64,000 nucleotides of DNA from Pseudomonas sp. PDM05 (GCF_014851685.1 NZ_JACVAC010000010.1:165057-229056), one strand, 5' to 3'; positions 26,807-36,121 are shown, counted from the stretch's first letter. A program made the numbers and translations. The notes: generated by a model not told the origin, from the sequence alone.

Positions 26807-27991
26807 ATGAATGTCACCCTCAACCCTTGGAGCCGCCGCCTGGCGTGGGCTCTACCGCTGATCGCGCTGCTTGCCGGTTGCGATGCGGGGAAAGAAACAG
26901 CCAAAGATGAAACTTCCAAACCCCACGCCGTGGCCACCTATGTGAGCGCCCCCTGGGAAGCCTTGCCGGCGGTATCCGACAGCGACCTGCTGGCCGGTTT
27001 TGAATCCTGGCGCAGTGCCTGCCAACGCCTCAAGGCCGACCCGATCTGGGGCGCGACCTGCGCCGCAGCGGCTACGGTGCCGGGCAATGCCGAGGCGGTA
27101 CGCGGGTTTCTCAAAGAGCGCCTGGATGTCTTCGGCCTGCGTTCGGCCGACAACACGCCTAACGGCCTGATCACCGGCTACTACGAACCGGTCTACCCCG
27201 GCAGCCTGACCAAGACCGCCAAAGCCGACGTGCCGGTGTACGGCGTGCCGGATGACCTGATCATCGTCAACCTCGAAAGCATCTACCCCGAACTCAAGGG
27301 CAAGCGCCTGCGCGGCCGCCTCGAAGGCCGGGTGCTCAAGCCTTACGACGACGCCAGTGCGATCAATGGCCAGGGCTCCACCGCCAAGCCGATTGCCTGG
27401 CTGACCGACCCGATGGACCTGCAATTCCTGCAGATCCAGGGCTCGGGCCGTATCCAACTGGCCGGCGGACGCCAACTGCGCATCGGTTATGGCGACCAGA
27501 ACGGCTACCCCTACCGCCCTATCGGGCGTTGGCTGGTGGAGCAAGGCGAGTTGAAGAAAGAAGACGTGACCATGGGCACCATCAGTGCCTGGGCCAAGGC
27601 CCACCCGCAGCGCATCCCGGAACTGCTGGCGAGCAACCCCAGCTACGTGTTCTTCAGCGTGCGCCCCGACAGCAACGAAGGCCCGCGCGGTTCGCTGAAC
27701 GTACCCTTGACTGCCGGCTACAGCGTGGCGGTGGATCGCAAGGTGATTCCGTTGGGCAGTCTGTTGTGGCTGTCCACCACCAAGCCGGATGGCTCGCCCA
27801 TCGCGCGACCTGTAGCCGCGCAAGACACGGGCGGTGCAATCACCGGCGAAGTGCGTGCGGACTTGTTCTGGGGCACTGGCGCAGCAGCGGGTGAGCTGGC
27901 GGGGAATATGAAGCAGCAGGGGCAGATCTGGATGTTGTGGCCTAAAGGCGCAGCATTGCCACAAGTGCCGCAAGTCACTACCGGGAGCTGA
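26807..27991 (+). CDS. mltA: Membrane-bound lytic murein transglycosylase A
   Basis: A 394-residue lipoprotein (lipobox LLAGC, Cys25) of the MltA family, which cleaves peptidoglycan glycan strands to 1,6-anhydromuropeptides. Conserved parts are LITGYYEPVYPGS, FLQIQGSGRIQL, the YVFFSVR segment and the C-terminal 3D domain with catalytic Asp in AAQDTGGAITG. I chose ATG 26807, nine bases after AGGAA, because the signal sequence follows at once. It is divergent from the cytochrome gene. Confidence 0.93.
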   Translation: MNVTLNPWSRRLAWALPLIALLAGCDAGKETAKDETSKPHAVATYVSAPWEALPAVSDSDLLAGFESWRSACQRLKADPIWGATCAAAATVPGNAEAVRGFLKERLDVFGLRSADNTPNGLITGYYEPVYPGSLTKTAKADVPVYGVPDDLIIVNLESIYPELKGKRLRGRLEGRVLKPYDDASAINGQGSTAKPIAWLTDPMDLQFLQIQGSGRIQLAGGRQLRIGYGDQNGYPYRPIGRWLVEQGELKKEDVTMGTISAWAKAHPQRIPELLASNPSYVFFSVRPDSNEGPRGSLNVPLTAGYSVAVDRKVIPLGSLLWLSTTKPDGSPIARPVAAQDTGGAITGEVRADLFWGTGAAAGELAGNMKQQGQIWMLWPKGAALPQVPQVTTGS

Positions 27992-28011
27992 CAGGCGCTG
28001 AAGATCGAAAA

Positions 28012-28100
28012 TGTGGGAGCGGGCTTGCCCGCGAATACGCAGTGTCAGCCAGCAAATTCGCTACTGATACGCCGCATTCGCGGGCAAGCCCGCTCCCACA
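28012..28100. repeat. REPIN
   Basis: GTGGGAGCGGGCTTGCCCGC and its complement, with an internal partial dyad, lie between mltA and the MAPEG gene (convergent). Confidence 0.9.
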
Positions 28101-28118
28101 GGGGATTGTTATCAGGCT

Positions 28119-28505
28119 TTAGATCGAGATGAAGAAGAAACTCGCAATCAACGCCATGCCCACGAACCACACCAGTGAACGCAACATCGCCCAGTCCGCC
28201 AGGTAACAAATGATGTACAGCAGGCGACTGGTGATAAACAACACCGCCAGCACATTGATCGTCACCAACTCAGCCGTGCCGGCCAGGTGCGCGACAATCA
28301 CCGCCGCCGCAAATGCCGGGGTGACTTCAAAACTGTTGAGCTGCGCGTTGTGCGCACGTTTGGCGACCCCATCAAGCGTTTCCAGGAACGCACGCGGATC
28401 ATGGTTCTGCCGGGGCCCGAACTTACCGCCGCTGAACTTGGCCACACCCGTGCACAGGTAAGGCAGGAAAATCGCGATCAACACACACCAGAAGGCCACC
28501 GTCAT
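28119..28505 (-). CDS. MAPEG-family membrane protein
   Basis: A 128-residue protein with four predicted membrane helices and the MAPEG-type arrangement (RAHNAQLNSFEVTPAFAAAV after the first loop, then LLYIICYLADWAMLRSLVW). Eukaryotic members are glutathione transferases or leukotriene synthases; the bacterial role is unknown. The start is ATG 28505 with GGAAG eight bases upstream. It is a single gene. Confidence 0.85.
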   Translation of the reverse strand: MTVAFWCVLIAIFLPYLCTGVAKFSGGKFGPRQNHDPRAFLETLDGVAKRAHNAQLNSFEVTPAFAAAVIVAHLAGTAELVTINVLAVLFITSRLLYIICYLADWAMLRSLVWFVGMALIASFFFISI

Positions 28506-28699
28506 CACTGCTTCCTTTTTTGGTTTTTAAACAGAAATTAGAGTTTTAGCACTAAATTTGACACGCCGCACTCACCGCTATGAACCGCCGCCGCGCGAAA
28601 GGTTCTATCGTCGACTTGCCGCTTGCCCTGCAACCTCCCGCCGCTGCTGCGGTCCATCCCCCCACCAATGATCCGTCACCCAACTTCCAAGGACCCCGG

Positions 28700-29959
28700 A
28701 TGCTTGAACTTGTCGCCGCGTTTATTTGCCTCACCACCCTGCTCACCTACGTGAACTTCCGCTTTATCGGCCTGCCGCCCACCATCGGTGTGATGGTCAC
28801 GGCCCTGGTGTTTTCCCTGATCCTGCAAGGCCTGAGTGTCCTCGGCTACCCGGGCCTGGAGGAACGCATCCAGCAATTGATCGGCCAGATCGACTTCGGC
28901 GACCTGCTGATGAACTGGATGCTTTCGTTCCTGCTGTTTGCCGGCGCCCTGCACGTCAACCTCAATGACCTGCGCAGCTACCGCTGGCCCATCGGCCTGC
29001 TCGCGACCTTTGGCGTGTTGATCGCCACTGTGGTGATCGGCAGCCTGGCGTACTACATTTTTGCCCTGTTCGGCTGGCACGTCAGTTTCCTGTACTGCCT
29101 GCTGTTCGGCGCGCTGATCTCGCCCACCGACCCGATTGCGGTATTGGGCGTATTGCGTACCGCCAATGCCTCGAAACCCTTGAAGACCACCATCGTCGGC
29201 GAGTCGCTGTTCAACGACGGCACGGCAGTGGTGGTGTTTACCGTCTTGCTCGGCATCGCACAGCTGGGCGAAACCCCCACCGTCGGCGCCACAGCGATGC
29301 TGTTCGCCCATGAAGCGATTGGCGGCGTGGTGTTCGGCGGCCTGATCGGCTACCTCGTGTACCTGATGATCAAGAGCATCGAGCAACACCAGATCGAAGT
29401 GATGCTGACCCTCGCCCTGGTGATCGGCGGCTCGGCGATGGCCACCGAACTGCACGTCTCGGCACCGATTGCGATGGTGGTGGCGGGCCTGATCATCGGC
29501 AACCTGGGCCGCAAGCTGGCGATGAACGACATGACCCGTCGCTACCTCGATGGTTTCTGGGAGTTGCTCGACGACATGCTCAACGCCCTGCTGTTCGCGC
29601 TGATCGGCATGGAGCTGCTGCTGTTGCCGTTCAACTGGCTGCACGTGTTCGCCGCCAGCCTGCTGGCCGTGGCGATCCTGCTTTCGCGCCTGCTCACCGT
29701 GGCACCCGCGATCCTGTTGCTGAGGCGTTGGCGCACGGTGCCCCGCGGCACCATCCGCATCCTCACCTGGGGCGGTTTGCGCGGCGGGGTTTCGGTGGCG
29801 CTGGCACTGGCGCTGCCGTTGGGCCCGGAGCGTGACCTGTTACTGAGCATCACCTACATCGTGGTGCTGTCGTCGATCCTGTTGCAGGGATTGAGCATCG
29901 GCAAGCTGGTCAAGCGCGTGACCCGTGACGAACCCCAGGCCGCGCCAGAGCATCACTGA
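28700..29959 (+). CDS. CPA1-type Na+/H+ antiporter (NhaP-like)
   Basis: A 419-residue polytopic protein of the cation:proton antiporter-1 family. The ion-binding helix contains GALISPTDPIAVLGVLR (Asp of the SPTDP type), followed by VGESLFNDGTAVVVFTVLL, and later LTWGGLRGGVSVALALALP. The start ATG 28700 follows AAGGA; an in-frame ATG at 28580 has no site and would add a non-hydrophobic extension. It overlaps the convergent channel gene by 7 bp at the 3' end. Confidence 0.9.
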   Translation: MLELVAAFICLTTLLTYVNFRFIGLPPTIGVMVTALVFSLILQGLSVLGYPGLEERIQQLIGQIDFGDLLMNWMLSFLLFAGALHVNLNDLRSYRWPIGLLATFGVLIATVVIGSLAYYIFALFGWHVSFLYCLLFGALISPTDPIAVLGVLRTANASKPLKTTIVGESLFNDGTAVVVFTVLLGIAQLGETPTVGATAMLFAHEAIGGVVFGGLIGYLVYLMIKSIEQHQIEVMLTLALVIGGSAMATELHVSAPIAMVVAGLIIGNLGRKLAMNDMTRRYLDGFWELLDDMLNALLFALIGMELLLLPFNWLHVFAASLLAVAILLSRLLTVAPAILLLRRWRTVPRGTIRILTWGGLRGGVSVALALALPLGPERDLLLSITYIVVLSSILLQGLSIGKLVKRVTRDEPQAAPEHH

Positions 29960-30840
29960 TCCTTGGGAACCGACTGCGGATGCCTCGGGTCCGCAGTCTT
30001 TTTGGCCGGCAGGCTGCTTTCACTGCGGATCTGCGCATGGCTGATCAACGCAAAGATAAAGCTGCCGCCAATGATATTGCCGGCCAGGGTCGGCCCGGCG
30101 AATACCAGCCAGAAGTCCTTCCACGCCAGCTCGCCGGCAAACACCAGGTAGGACACTTCCGCCGAGCCGACAACAATGTGGGTGAAGTCGCCAAGGGCCA
30201 TCAGATAAGTAATCAGGATAATGATCCACAGCTTGGCGCTCTCCATCGACGGGATCATCCACACCATGGTGGCGATCATCCAGCCGGAGACAATGCCCTT
30301 GGCGAACATCTGGCCTGGGGCGTTTTCCATGACCTTGCGCCCGATTTCCAGGAAGGCCAGGTCGGTCTTGGTGTCGAAGATCGGCAGGTGCAACATCACG
30401 TACGCCACCAGCAAGGTGCCGCACAGGTTGCCCACCAGCACCACCGTCCACAGCCGCAACAGGCGTCCGGCATTGGCCAGGGTCGGCTTGCTCATTACTG
30501 GCAACACGGCGGTGAGGGTGTTTTCGGTGAACAGTTGCTGACGCGCGAGGATCACCGCCAGAAACCCCGCGCAGTAGCCGAAGCTGGCGATGACCTTGAA
30601 CGCCTCGCCGTCCGGCAGGCGCGAGTTGAGCAGGCCCATGCCCATCAACGACAAGCCCATGGTCAGGCCGGCGGCCAACGCCGACCACCACAAGGCCGCG
30701 ACATTGCGCTCCAGCTCCTGGTCGCCCTGGGTGCGGATGATTTCATGCAGAACCGCCGCGCGTGGCGGCTGGTTCTCGTCTACATCCTGTTGTTCTTCCC
30801 GCGACAGGTTGGGGGTCTTGCCGTCGTCTCGAGTGGCCAT
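29953..30840 (-). CDS. Formate/nitrite transporter family channel (YfdC-like)
   Basis: A 295-residue member of the FNT channel family with six predicted helices, LWWSALAAGLTMGLSL, FFTENTL-like QLFTENTLTAVLP and the central GDFTHIVVGSAEVSY. The long charged N-terminal tail (REEQQDVDENQPPRAAVLHE) is typical of YfdC rather than FocA/NirC. The transported substrate is unknown. The start is ATG 30840. It follows the exoU-like gene on the same strand after 59 bp, but co-transcription is uncertain. Confidence 0.85.
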   Translation of the reverse strand: MATRDDGKTPNLSREEQQDVDENQPPRAAVLHEIIRTQGDQELERNVAALWWSALAAGLTMGLSLMGMGLLNSRLPDGEAFKVIASFGYCAGFLAVILARQQLFTENTLTAVLPVMSKPTLANAGRLLRLWTVVLVGNLCGTLLVAYVMLHLPIFDTKTDLAFLEIGRKVMENAPGQMFAKGIVSGWMIATMVWMIPSMESAKLWIIILITYLMALGDFTHIVVGSAEVSYLVFAGELAWKDFWLVFAGPTLAGNIIGGSFIFALISHAQIRSESSLPAKKTADPRHPQSVPKDQ

Positions 30841-30899
30841 GATCGTGTGCGTCCAAGGGGTGCCTGAAGATACGACATGCCGCGAGCGTGGCTGTTCAT

Positions 30900-32789
30900 T
30901 TAAACCGGAAGGCGCCAGGTCTTGGCCATTTCCACGGTGGTTGAGCTAAAGGGTTTGCCCCAGGGTTTGTTACGCGCCTGATAGTTGTTAATGATGTTAT
31001 CCAGCACCTGGTTCACTTCGGCTGGCGTCGTCGCACGCTCCAGATCACGCACGGCGTCGCGCAACAGCGTCGCGTTGGCATCCGACTGACCGTAGCGGAA
31101 CAAGGATGGATAAATCACTTCGCGCACCAGGTTATCGGCCGCCGCGGCCACATCGCGCCGCTTCATCTCAGCCATGCCACTTCGCAGTACCTTGGACATA
31201 TGCCCGTGTGTCGATTGCAGCAATTGCTGGAAGTTGGCGTTGCCCGGGGCATTGAGTTGCGTCGCCAGCCAGTCCAGCGACTCCGGCCGATCAGCCAGGC
31301 CGTCCAGGTTGCGCAAGGCACTGGCCAGCGCTGCGCTCAGTTCCAGCCGATCACCCTGATTGGACGCGCTGATGGCACTGTCCAGAGCCGCTAACACCTG
31401 GCGCGCCTCATGCCGAAAACGCAGCACCGGCTTGCAGGCTTCGTCCTTGGCGAGATCCGGTGCGGCACTGGCCAGCGTTTCGTCGTCCAGGGCCAGAATG
31501 GCGCTGTGGACGGAGTCAAACATGTACTGCTCACGTACGTTTTCGCGCTTGTCCAAGTGCTCGCTCACCGCATCAAAGGCGCGCTTTTGCAGATGATTTT
31601 TTACATCCTGCGACATGCTGAAGTTGAGTGTGCCCTTGAGCGCGCTGCGGAAATCGCCCAATTCGGTATTGAAAGGCAGGCTCACCGTCTGATCGGCAAA
31701 GGGCTTCAACCGAGCGTGCATCAGTTCGCCGTTGGCGGTGTGTGCGGTTCCCGTGACGGCGTCCGCGACCGCATCCATCAGGCCCGCACCCGGCTTGGGC
31801 ACCGTGACGTCGTCCAATCGCAGGATCAACCGCTCGACATCGGTCACTGTGTTGCCGTGGGGCTGGCGCTGATACAGGTCCGCCACCGGCGTGTTGAGCA
31901 ATACGCCGCCGTCCTGGAAAGCCGTTTTTTCACCTTGCTCCTGGAAGCCATGCCCCCGCTCTTGCGGTGACTTGAACAGGATCGGCAGGGCTGCGGAAAT
32001 GTGGGCGGCGCGGGCAATGTCCATATCCGGCGTAAGGCTGGCGTTGAACACGACAAGTTGCGGTCTGCCGGCAAACATCGCCGTGCCGGTGATATTGAGC
32101 GGCTTGATTGCAGGAATCTGCCGGCTCAAGGCCTCCAGGTCGGCAAACGTAGTGGCCCCGCCGGCACTGAGCCGGTCGGCGATGGCCATGATGCTGGTCG
32201 AACGCGCATCCCTGGGCAACTCGGCGATGCGTTCCAGCACCGCCTGGCGCGACTCGTCACGGATCAAGCGTTCCAGGGGCTGCGCGTTGGATTGCAGGCG
32301 TGGCAGCAGCGTGTAGAGCGCTTGCAGGACATCGCCTACAGGCGCCGGTAAGCGACCCACCATCCGTCCCACGTCGGTGTAGGCATTCTGCAACGCCCGG
32401 ACCCAGGTCTTGTCGCTATTGAGCAGCGTCGGAAGCTCCAAGTTGTCCGACAGCAGGTCAAACCGCTCGGCCCCCATGCCACTGGCCAGTAGCGCGCCGT
32501 AAATCGCCCCGGCCGACGAGCCGGAAACCGTCTGAATGTCACGCAGAGCGTTCCTCTCCTCCAGAGCCTGCACCACTCCGGAATAGGCAACGCCCTTGGC
32601 CCCACCGCCGCTGGCCACCAACTGCGTCGCGGGCGGCCGCGACAGCAGCACTTCTACCTGGCCATTTCGATACCGGTTGAGGGTCAAGGCACGCTTGCCA
32701 CTGTTCGCCACCAATACGGTTTTGTCAGCGGCAGTCTCGGATTGAGGTGCGGGGTAGGATACAAGCAGGGGAGTAGGTGAGACTTTCAT
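30900..32789 (-). CDS. exoU: ExoU-like patatin phospholipase A2, candidate type III effector
   Basis: A 629-residue protein collinear with P. aeruginosa ExoU. It keeps the oxyanion GGGAKG (61-66), the catalytic serine Ser92 in GSSAG and the catalytic Asp293 in QDGG. Conserved segments include LNITGTAMFAGRPQLVVFNA, TLNFSM and the C-terminal FSSTTVEMAKTWR. Spacing indicates about 50 residues fewer at the N-terminus, in the region that in ExoU carries secretion and chaperone-binding signals. No spcU-like chaperone gene lies beside it, and no type III apparatus is in the window. ATG 32789 has only a weak ribosome site. No clear ExsA or Hrp box was found upstream. Confidence 0.85.
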   Translation of the reverse strand: MKVSPTPLLVSYPAPQSETAADKTVLVANSGKRALTLNRYRNGQVEVLLSRPPATQLVASGGGAKGVAYSGVVQALEERNALRDIQTVSGSSAGAIYGALLASGMGAERFDLLSDNLELPTLLNSDKTWVRALQNAYTDVGRMVGRLPAPVGDVLQALYTLLPRLQSNAQPLERLIRDESRQAVLERIAELPRDARSTSIMAIADRLSAGGATTFADLEALSRQIPAIKPLNITGTAMFAGRPQLVVFNASLTPDMDIARAAHISAALPILFKSPQERGHGFQEQGEKTAFQDGGVLLNTPVADLYQRQPHGNTVTDVERLILRLDDVTVPKPGAGLMDAVADAVTGTAHTANGELMHARLKPFADQTVSLPFNTELGDFRSALKGTLNFSMSQDVKNHLQKRAFDAVSEHLDKRENVREQYMFDSVHSAILALDDETLASAAPDLAKDEACKPVLRFRHEARQVLAALDSAISASNQGDRLELSAALASALRNLDGLADRPESLDWLATQLNAPGNANFQQLLQSTHGHMSKVLRSGMAEMKRRDVAAAADNLVREVIYPSLFRYGQSDANATLLRDAVRDLERATTPAEVNQVLDNIINNYQARNKPWGKPFSSTTVEMAKTWRLPV

Positions 32790-32884
32790 GGTGGCGCTCT
32801 CTGCAGGATGTAATCCTGAGTAACGCGAGCGCCGATGAAAGATCCCTCTCGTGGCATCTGGAAATATTTATCCCGAGCAGCCCC

Positions 32885-33289
32885 CTACTTGCTGATGCTT
32901 TCGTCCTGAAACTGATCCTTCACGTACTTGATCTCGGTACGCCCGTGTGGCGCCGGCAAGCCATCTTCGCCGAGGTTGACGAAGACCATTTTTTCCACGG
33001 TGAGGATGCTTTTGCGGGTGATCTTGTTACGCACTTCACAGGTCAGGGTGATGGAGGTACGGCCGAACTCGGTGGCGGTGATGCCCAGTTCGATGATGTC
33101 GCCCTGGCGCGAGGCACTGACGAAGTTGATTTCGGAGATGTACTTGGTAACGACGCGCTGGTTGCCCAGTTGGACAATCGCGTATATCGCCGCTTCTTCG
33201 TCGATCCAGCGCAGCAGGCTGCCGCCGAACAGGGTGCCGTTGGGGTTGAGGTCTTCAGGTTTTACCCATTTGCGGGTGTGGAAGTTCAT
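32885..33289 (-). CDS. Hotdog-fold acyl-CoA thioesterase (YciA-like)
   Basis: A 134-residue hotdog protein that should hydrolyse acyl-CoA. The motif NPNGTLFGGSLLRWIDEEAA carries the usual catalytic acidic helix, and FVSASRQGDIIELG and TRKSILTVEKMVFVN fit the YciA/acyl-CoA thioesterase family. The preferred chain length cannot be told. It is monocistronic, 95 bp from the exoU-like start. Confidence 0.87.
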   Translation of the reverse strand: MNFHTRKWVKPEDLNPNGTLFGGSLLRWIDEEAAIYAIVQLGNQRVVTKYISEINFVSASRQGDIIELGITATEFGRTSITLTCEVRNKITRKSILTVEKMVFVNLGEDGLPAPHGRTEIKYVKDQFQDESISK

Positions 33290-33347
33290 GGGGGCTCCGG
33301 GTTCGAGGGGGGGTAATCAATAAGGTTGCGCCCCCAGCTTCAAGTTT

Positions 33348-33411
33348 CAAGCGACAAGCTGCAAGTAAAAGCCGATTCGCTCTTAACTTGCCGCTTGTAG
33401 CTTGTCACTTG
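33348..33411. repeat. Palindromic intergenic repeat, second family
   Basis: CAAGCGACAAGCTGCAAG pairs with CTTGTAGCTTGTCACTTG across a central spacer. The arms resemble those of the tandem element at 3054-3264 and differ from the common GTGGGAGC REPs. Confidence 0.75.
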
Positions 33412-33439
33412 CCACTAGCCAGCCAAAGAAAGCTATAAT
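33409..33439 (+). promoter_or_regulatory. Promoter of the riboswitch-ahcY transcript
   Basis: A consensus TATAAT at 33434-33439 has a possible -35 TTGCCA at 33409-33414 (19-bp spacing) that borders the palindromic repeat. The start would lie near 33446, giving a leader of about 160 nt that contains the riboswitch. Confidence 0.6.
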
Positions 33440-33483
33440 CGCCGCCGATTTACAACGGCTAATGCCGTTTTCCCGCCACCTGT

Positions 33484-33580
33484 CCGAGGGGCGCTGCAGC
33501 AGGTTCAACCTGTCAGGCTCGGATGGGGCGTTGTCCGGCCTGGTTCATCGGGCTTGATACTAAACGCACAACGGCGCCCA
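33484..33580 (+). ncRNA. S-adenosylhomocysteine (SAH) riboswitch
   Basis: The core CCGAGGGGCGCTGCAGCAG, a short loop, then CCTGTCAGGCTCGG matches the SAH riboswitch (ahcY motif) known in Pseudomonas. CCGAG pairs with CTCGG, and GGGCGC is complementary to GCGCCC at 33574-33579, the distal partner strand. It lies 28 bp upstream of the ahcY start and should raise AhcY synthesis when SAH accumulates. Confidence 0.93.
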
Positions 33581-33607
33581 TTCGCACACTACGAATGGAG
33601 GCTCTCT

Positions 33608-35017
33608 ATGAGCGCTGTCAACACGCCTGCAGATTTCACCGACTACAAAGTCGCCGACATGTCCCTCGCTGCCTGGGGCCGTCGCGAAACCTTTATCGCC
33701 GAATCCGAAATGCCAGCCCTGATGGGTCTGCGCCGCAAATACGCCAGCGAGCAACCGCTCAAGGGCGCGAAGATTCTCGGCTGCATCCACATGACCATCC
33801 AGACTGCCGTGCTGATCGAAACCCTGGTTGCCCTGGGTGCCGAAGTGCGTTGGTCGTCCTGCAACATCTTCTCGACTCAAGACCAGGCCGCCGCCGCCAT
33901 CGCTGCTGCCGGTATCCCGGTATTCGCCTGGAAAGGCGAGACCGAAGAAGAGTACGAGTGGTGCCTGGAGCAAACCATCCTGAAAGATGGCGCGCCTTGG
34001 GATGCCAACATGATCCTCGACGACGGCGGCGACCTGACCGAGCTGCTGCACAAGAAATACCCGGCCATCCTGGACCGCGTCCACGGCGTGACCGAAGAAA
34101 CCACCACCGGCGTACACCGCCTGCTGGACATGCTGGCCAAGGGCGAGCTGAAAATCCCGGCCATCAACGTCAACGACTCGGTGACCAAGAGCAAGAACGA
34201 CAACAAATACGGCTGCCGTCACAGCCTGAACGACGCCATCAAGCGCGGCACCGACCACCTGCTGTCGGGCAAGCAAGCCCTGGTGATCGGCTACGGTGAC
34301 GTGGGCAAGGGTTCGTCCCAGTCCCTGCGTCAGGAAGGCATGATCGTCAAGGTTTCCGAAGTTGACCCGATCTGCGCCATGCAAGCCTGCATGGACGGCT
34401 TCGAAGTGGTTTCGCCGTTCATCGATGGCATCAATGACGGCACCGAAGCGAGCATCGACAAGGCCCTGCTGGGCAAGATCGACCTGATCGTGACCACCAC
34501 CGGCAACGTCAATGTTTGCGACTCGAACATGCTCAAGGCCCTGAAGAAGCGCGCCGTGGTCTGCAACATCGGTCACTTCGACAACGAAATCGACACCGCT
34601 TTCATGCGCAAGAACTGGGCATGGGAAGAAGTGAAGCCGCAGGTGCACAAGGTTCACCGCACCGGCGCTGGCGATTTCGACCCGCAGAACGACGACTACC
34701 TGATCCTGCTGGCCGAAGGCCGCCTGGTTAACCTGGGCAACGCCACTGGCCACCCAAGCCGCATCATGGACGGCTCGTTCGCCAACCAGGTACTGGCGCA
34801 GATCTTCCTGTTCGAGCAGAAATACGCCGACCTGTCGCCAGCCCAGAAAGCCGAGCGCCTGACCGTGGAAGTACTGCCGAAGAAACTCGACGAAGAAGTG
34901 GCCCTGGAAATGGTCCGCGGCTTCGGCGGCGTCGTGACTCAACTGACCAAGACCCAGGCCGACTACATCGGCGTGACCGTTGAAGGTCCGTTCAAGCCGC
35001 ACGCTTACCGCTACTGA
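33608..35017 (+). CDS. ahcY: S-adenosylhomocysteine hydrolase
   Basis: A 469-residue NAD-dependent AdoHcyase that splits SAH into homocysteine and adenosine. Landmarks are GCIHMTIQTAVLIETL, SSCNIFSTQDQAAAA, the NAD-binding VIGYGDVGKGSSQSLR and the C-terminal GPFKPHAYRY. The start ATG 33608 follows GGAG at 33597-33600. It is under an SAH riboswitch. metF follows after a REPIN, so the two homocysteine-metabolism genes are neighbours but have separate leaders. Confidence 0.98.
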   Translation: MSAVNTPADFTDYKVADMSLAAWGRRETFIAESEMPALMGLRRKYASEQPLKGAKILGCIHMTIQTAVLIETLVALGAEVRWSSCNIFSTQDQAAAAIAAAGIPVFAWKGETEEEYEWCLEQTILKDGAPWDANMILDDGGDLTELLHKKYPAILDRVHGVTEETTTGVHRLLDMLAKGELKIPAINVNDSVTKSKNDNKYGCRHSLNDAIKRGTDHLLSGKQALVIGYGDVGKGSSQSLRQEGMIVKVSEVDPICAMQACMDGFEVVSPFIDGINDGTEASIDKALLGKIDLIVTTTGNVNVCDSNMLKALKKRAVVCNIGHFDNEIDTAFMRKNWAWEEVKPQVHKVHRTGAGDFDPQNDDYLILLAEGRLVNLGNATGHPSRIMDGSFANQVLAQIFLFEQKYADLSPAQKAERLTVEVLPKKLDEEVALEMVRGFGGVVTQLTKTQADYIGVTVEGPFKPHAYRY

Positions 35018-35054
35018 TTTGCCTGCGGCCCGCCGCCCTCGTGGGCGCGGGCTT

Positions 35055-35145
35055 GTGTGGGAGCGGGCTTGCCCGCGAATGCGCTATGTCAGTCGATGCA
35101 TCCGGTGACTGACACACCGCTTTCGCGAGCAAGCCCGCTCCCACA
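35055..35145. repeat. REPIN
   Basis: GTGGGAGCGGGCTTGCCCGC to GCGAGCAAGCCCGCTCCCAC, with internal GTCAGTC / GACTGAC, lies between ahcY and metF. Confidence 0.9.
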
Positions 35146-35194
35146 TTAAATCGGTGCATGACTTCCGGTATCTGAGTTTCATAGGGTTATTACC

Positions 35195-36040
35195 ATGTCC
35201 CAAGACCGTCGCTACAGCTTCGAGTTCTTCCCGACCAAGACCGATGCTGGGCATGAAAAACTGATGGCGACTGCCAAGCAGTTGGCCAGCTACAACCCCG
35301 ACTTCTTCTCCTGCACCTACGGCGCCGGCGGTTCGACCCGTGATCGCACGATCAACACCGTGTTGCAGCTGGAAAGCGAAGTCAAAGTTCCTGCCGCTCC
35401 GCACTTGTCCTGCGTGGGCGACAGCAAGGCCGACCTGCGCGGCCTGCTGACCCAATACAAGCAAGCCGGCATCAAACGTATCGTTGCCCTGCGTGGCGAC
35501 CTGCCATCCGGCATGGGTATCGCCAGCGGTGAGCTGCGCTACGCCAACGACCTGGTGAGTTTCATCCGTGAAGAAAGCGGCGATCACTTCCATATCGAAG
35601 TGGCGGCTTACCCGGAGATGCACCCCCAGGCACGCAATTTCGAAGATGACCTGCAGAACTTCGTGCGCAAGGCCAACGCCGGCGCCAACAGTGCGATCAC
35701 CCAGTACTTCTTCAACGCTGACAGCTACTTCTACTTCGTCGAGCGTGTACGGGCCATGGGTGTGAACATCCCGATCGTGCCGGGCATCATGCCGATCACC
35801 AACTACAGCAAGCTCGCACGCTTCTCCGACGCGTGCGGTGCCGAGATCCCACGCTGGGTGCGCAAACAACTGGAAGCCTACGGCGACGACGTCAAGAGCA
35901 TCCAGGCGTTCGGCGAGCAGGTCATCAGCGAAATGTGTGAACGTTTGTTACAAGGTGGTGCACCCGGCCTGCACTTCTATACCCTCAACCAGGCTGACCC
36001 TAGCCTGGCGATCTGGAACAACCTCAAGCTGCCACGCTAA
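35195..36040 (+). CDS. metF: 5,10-methylenetetrahydrofolate reductase
   Basis: A 281-residue FAD-dependent TIM-barrel reductase that supplies 5-methyl-THF for methionine synthesis. Conserved pieces are FEFFPTKTDAG, TYGAGGSTRDRT, HLSCVG, RIVALRGDLP, AAYPEMHPQA, ITQYFFNADSYFYF and VPGIMPITNY. The start is ATG 35195. An intrinsic terminator follows. Confidence 0.97.
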   Translation: MSQDRRYSFEFFPTKTDAGHEKLMATAKQLASYNPDFFSCTYGAGGSTRDRTINTVLQLESEVKVPAAPHLSCVGDSKADLRGLLTQYKQAGIKRIVALRGDLPSGMGIASGELRYANDLVSFIREESGDHFHIEVAAYPEMHPQARNFEDDLQNFVRKANAGANSAITQYFFNADSYFYFVERVRAMGVNIPIVPGIMPITNYSKLARFSDACGAEIPRWVRKQLEAYGDDVKSIQAFGEQVISEMCERLLQGGAPGLHFYTLNQADPSLAIWNNLKLPR

Positions 36041-36061
36041 GGCCCGTTCGGTCGCACCCGG

Positions 36062-36088
36062 GCCCTCGTTGATACGGGGGCTTTTTTT
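36062..36088 (+). terminator. Intrinsic terminator after metF
   Basis: GCCCTCG pairs with CGGGGGC (one G-U) around TTGATA and is followed by seven T. Confidence 0.85.
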
Positions 36089-36121
36089 GTTCATACCTCC
36101 CGGAATGGAAGCCTGCAGTAC

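Noticed and set aside
32790..32884. ExsA or HrpL box before the exoU-like gene
   Set aside because: No GGAACC-N-CCAC pattern and no convincing ExsA consensus was found in the 95-bp space.
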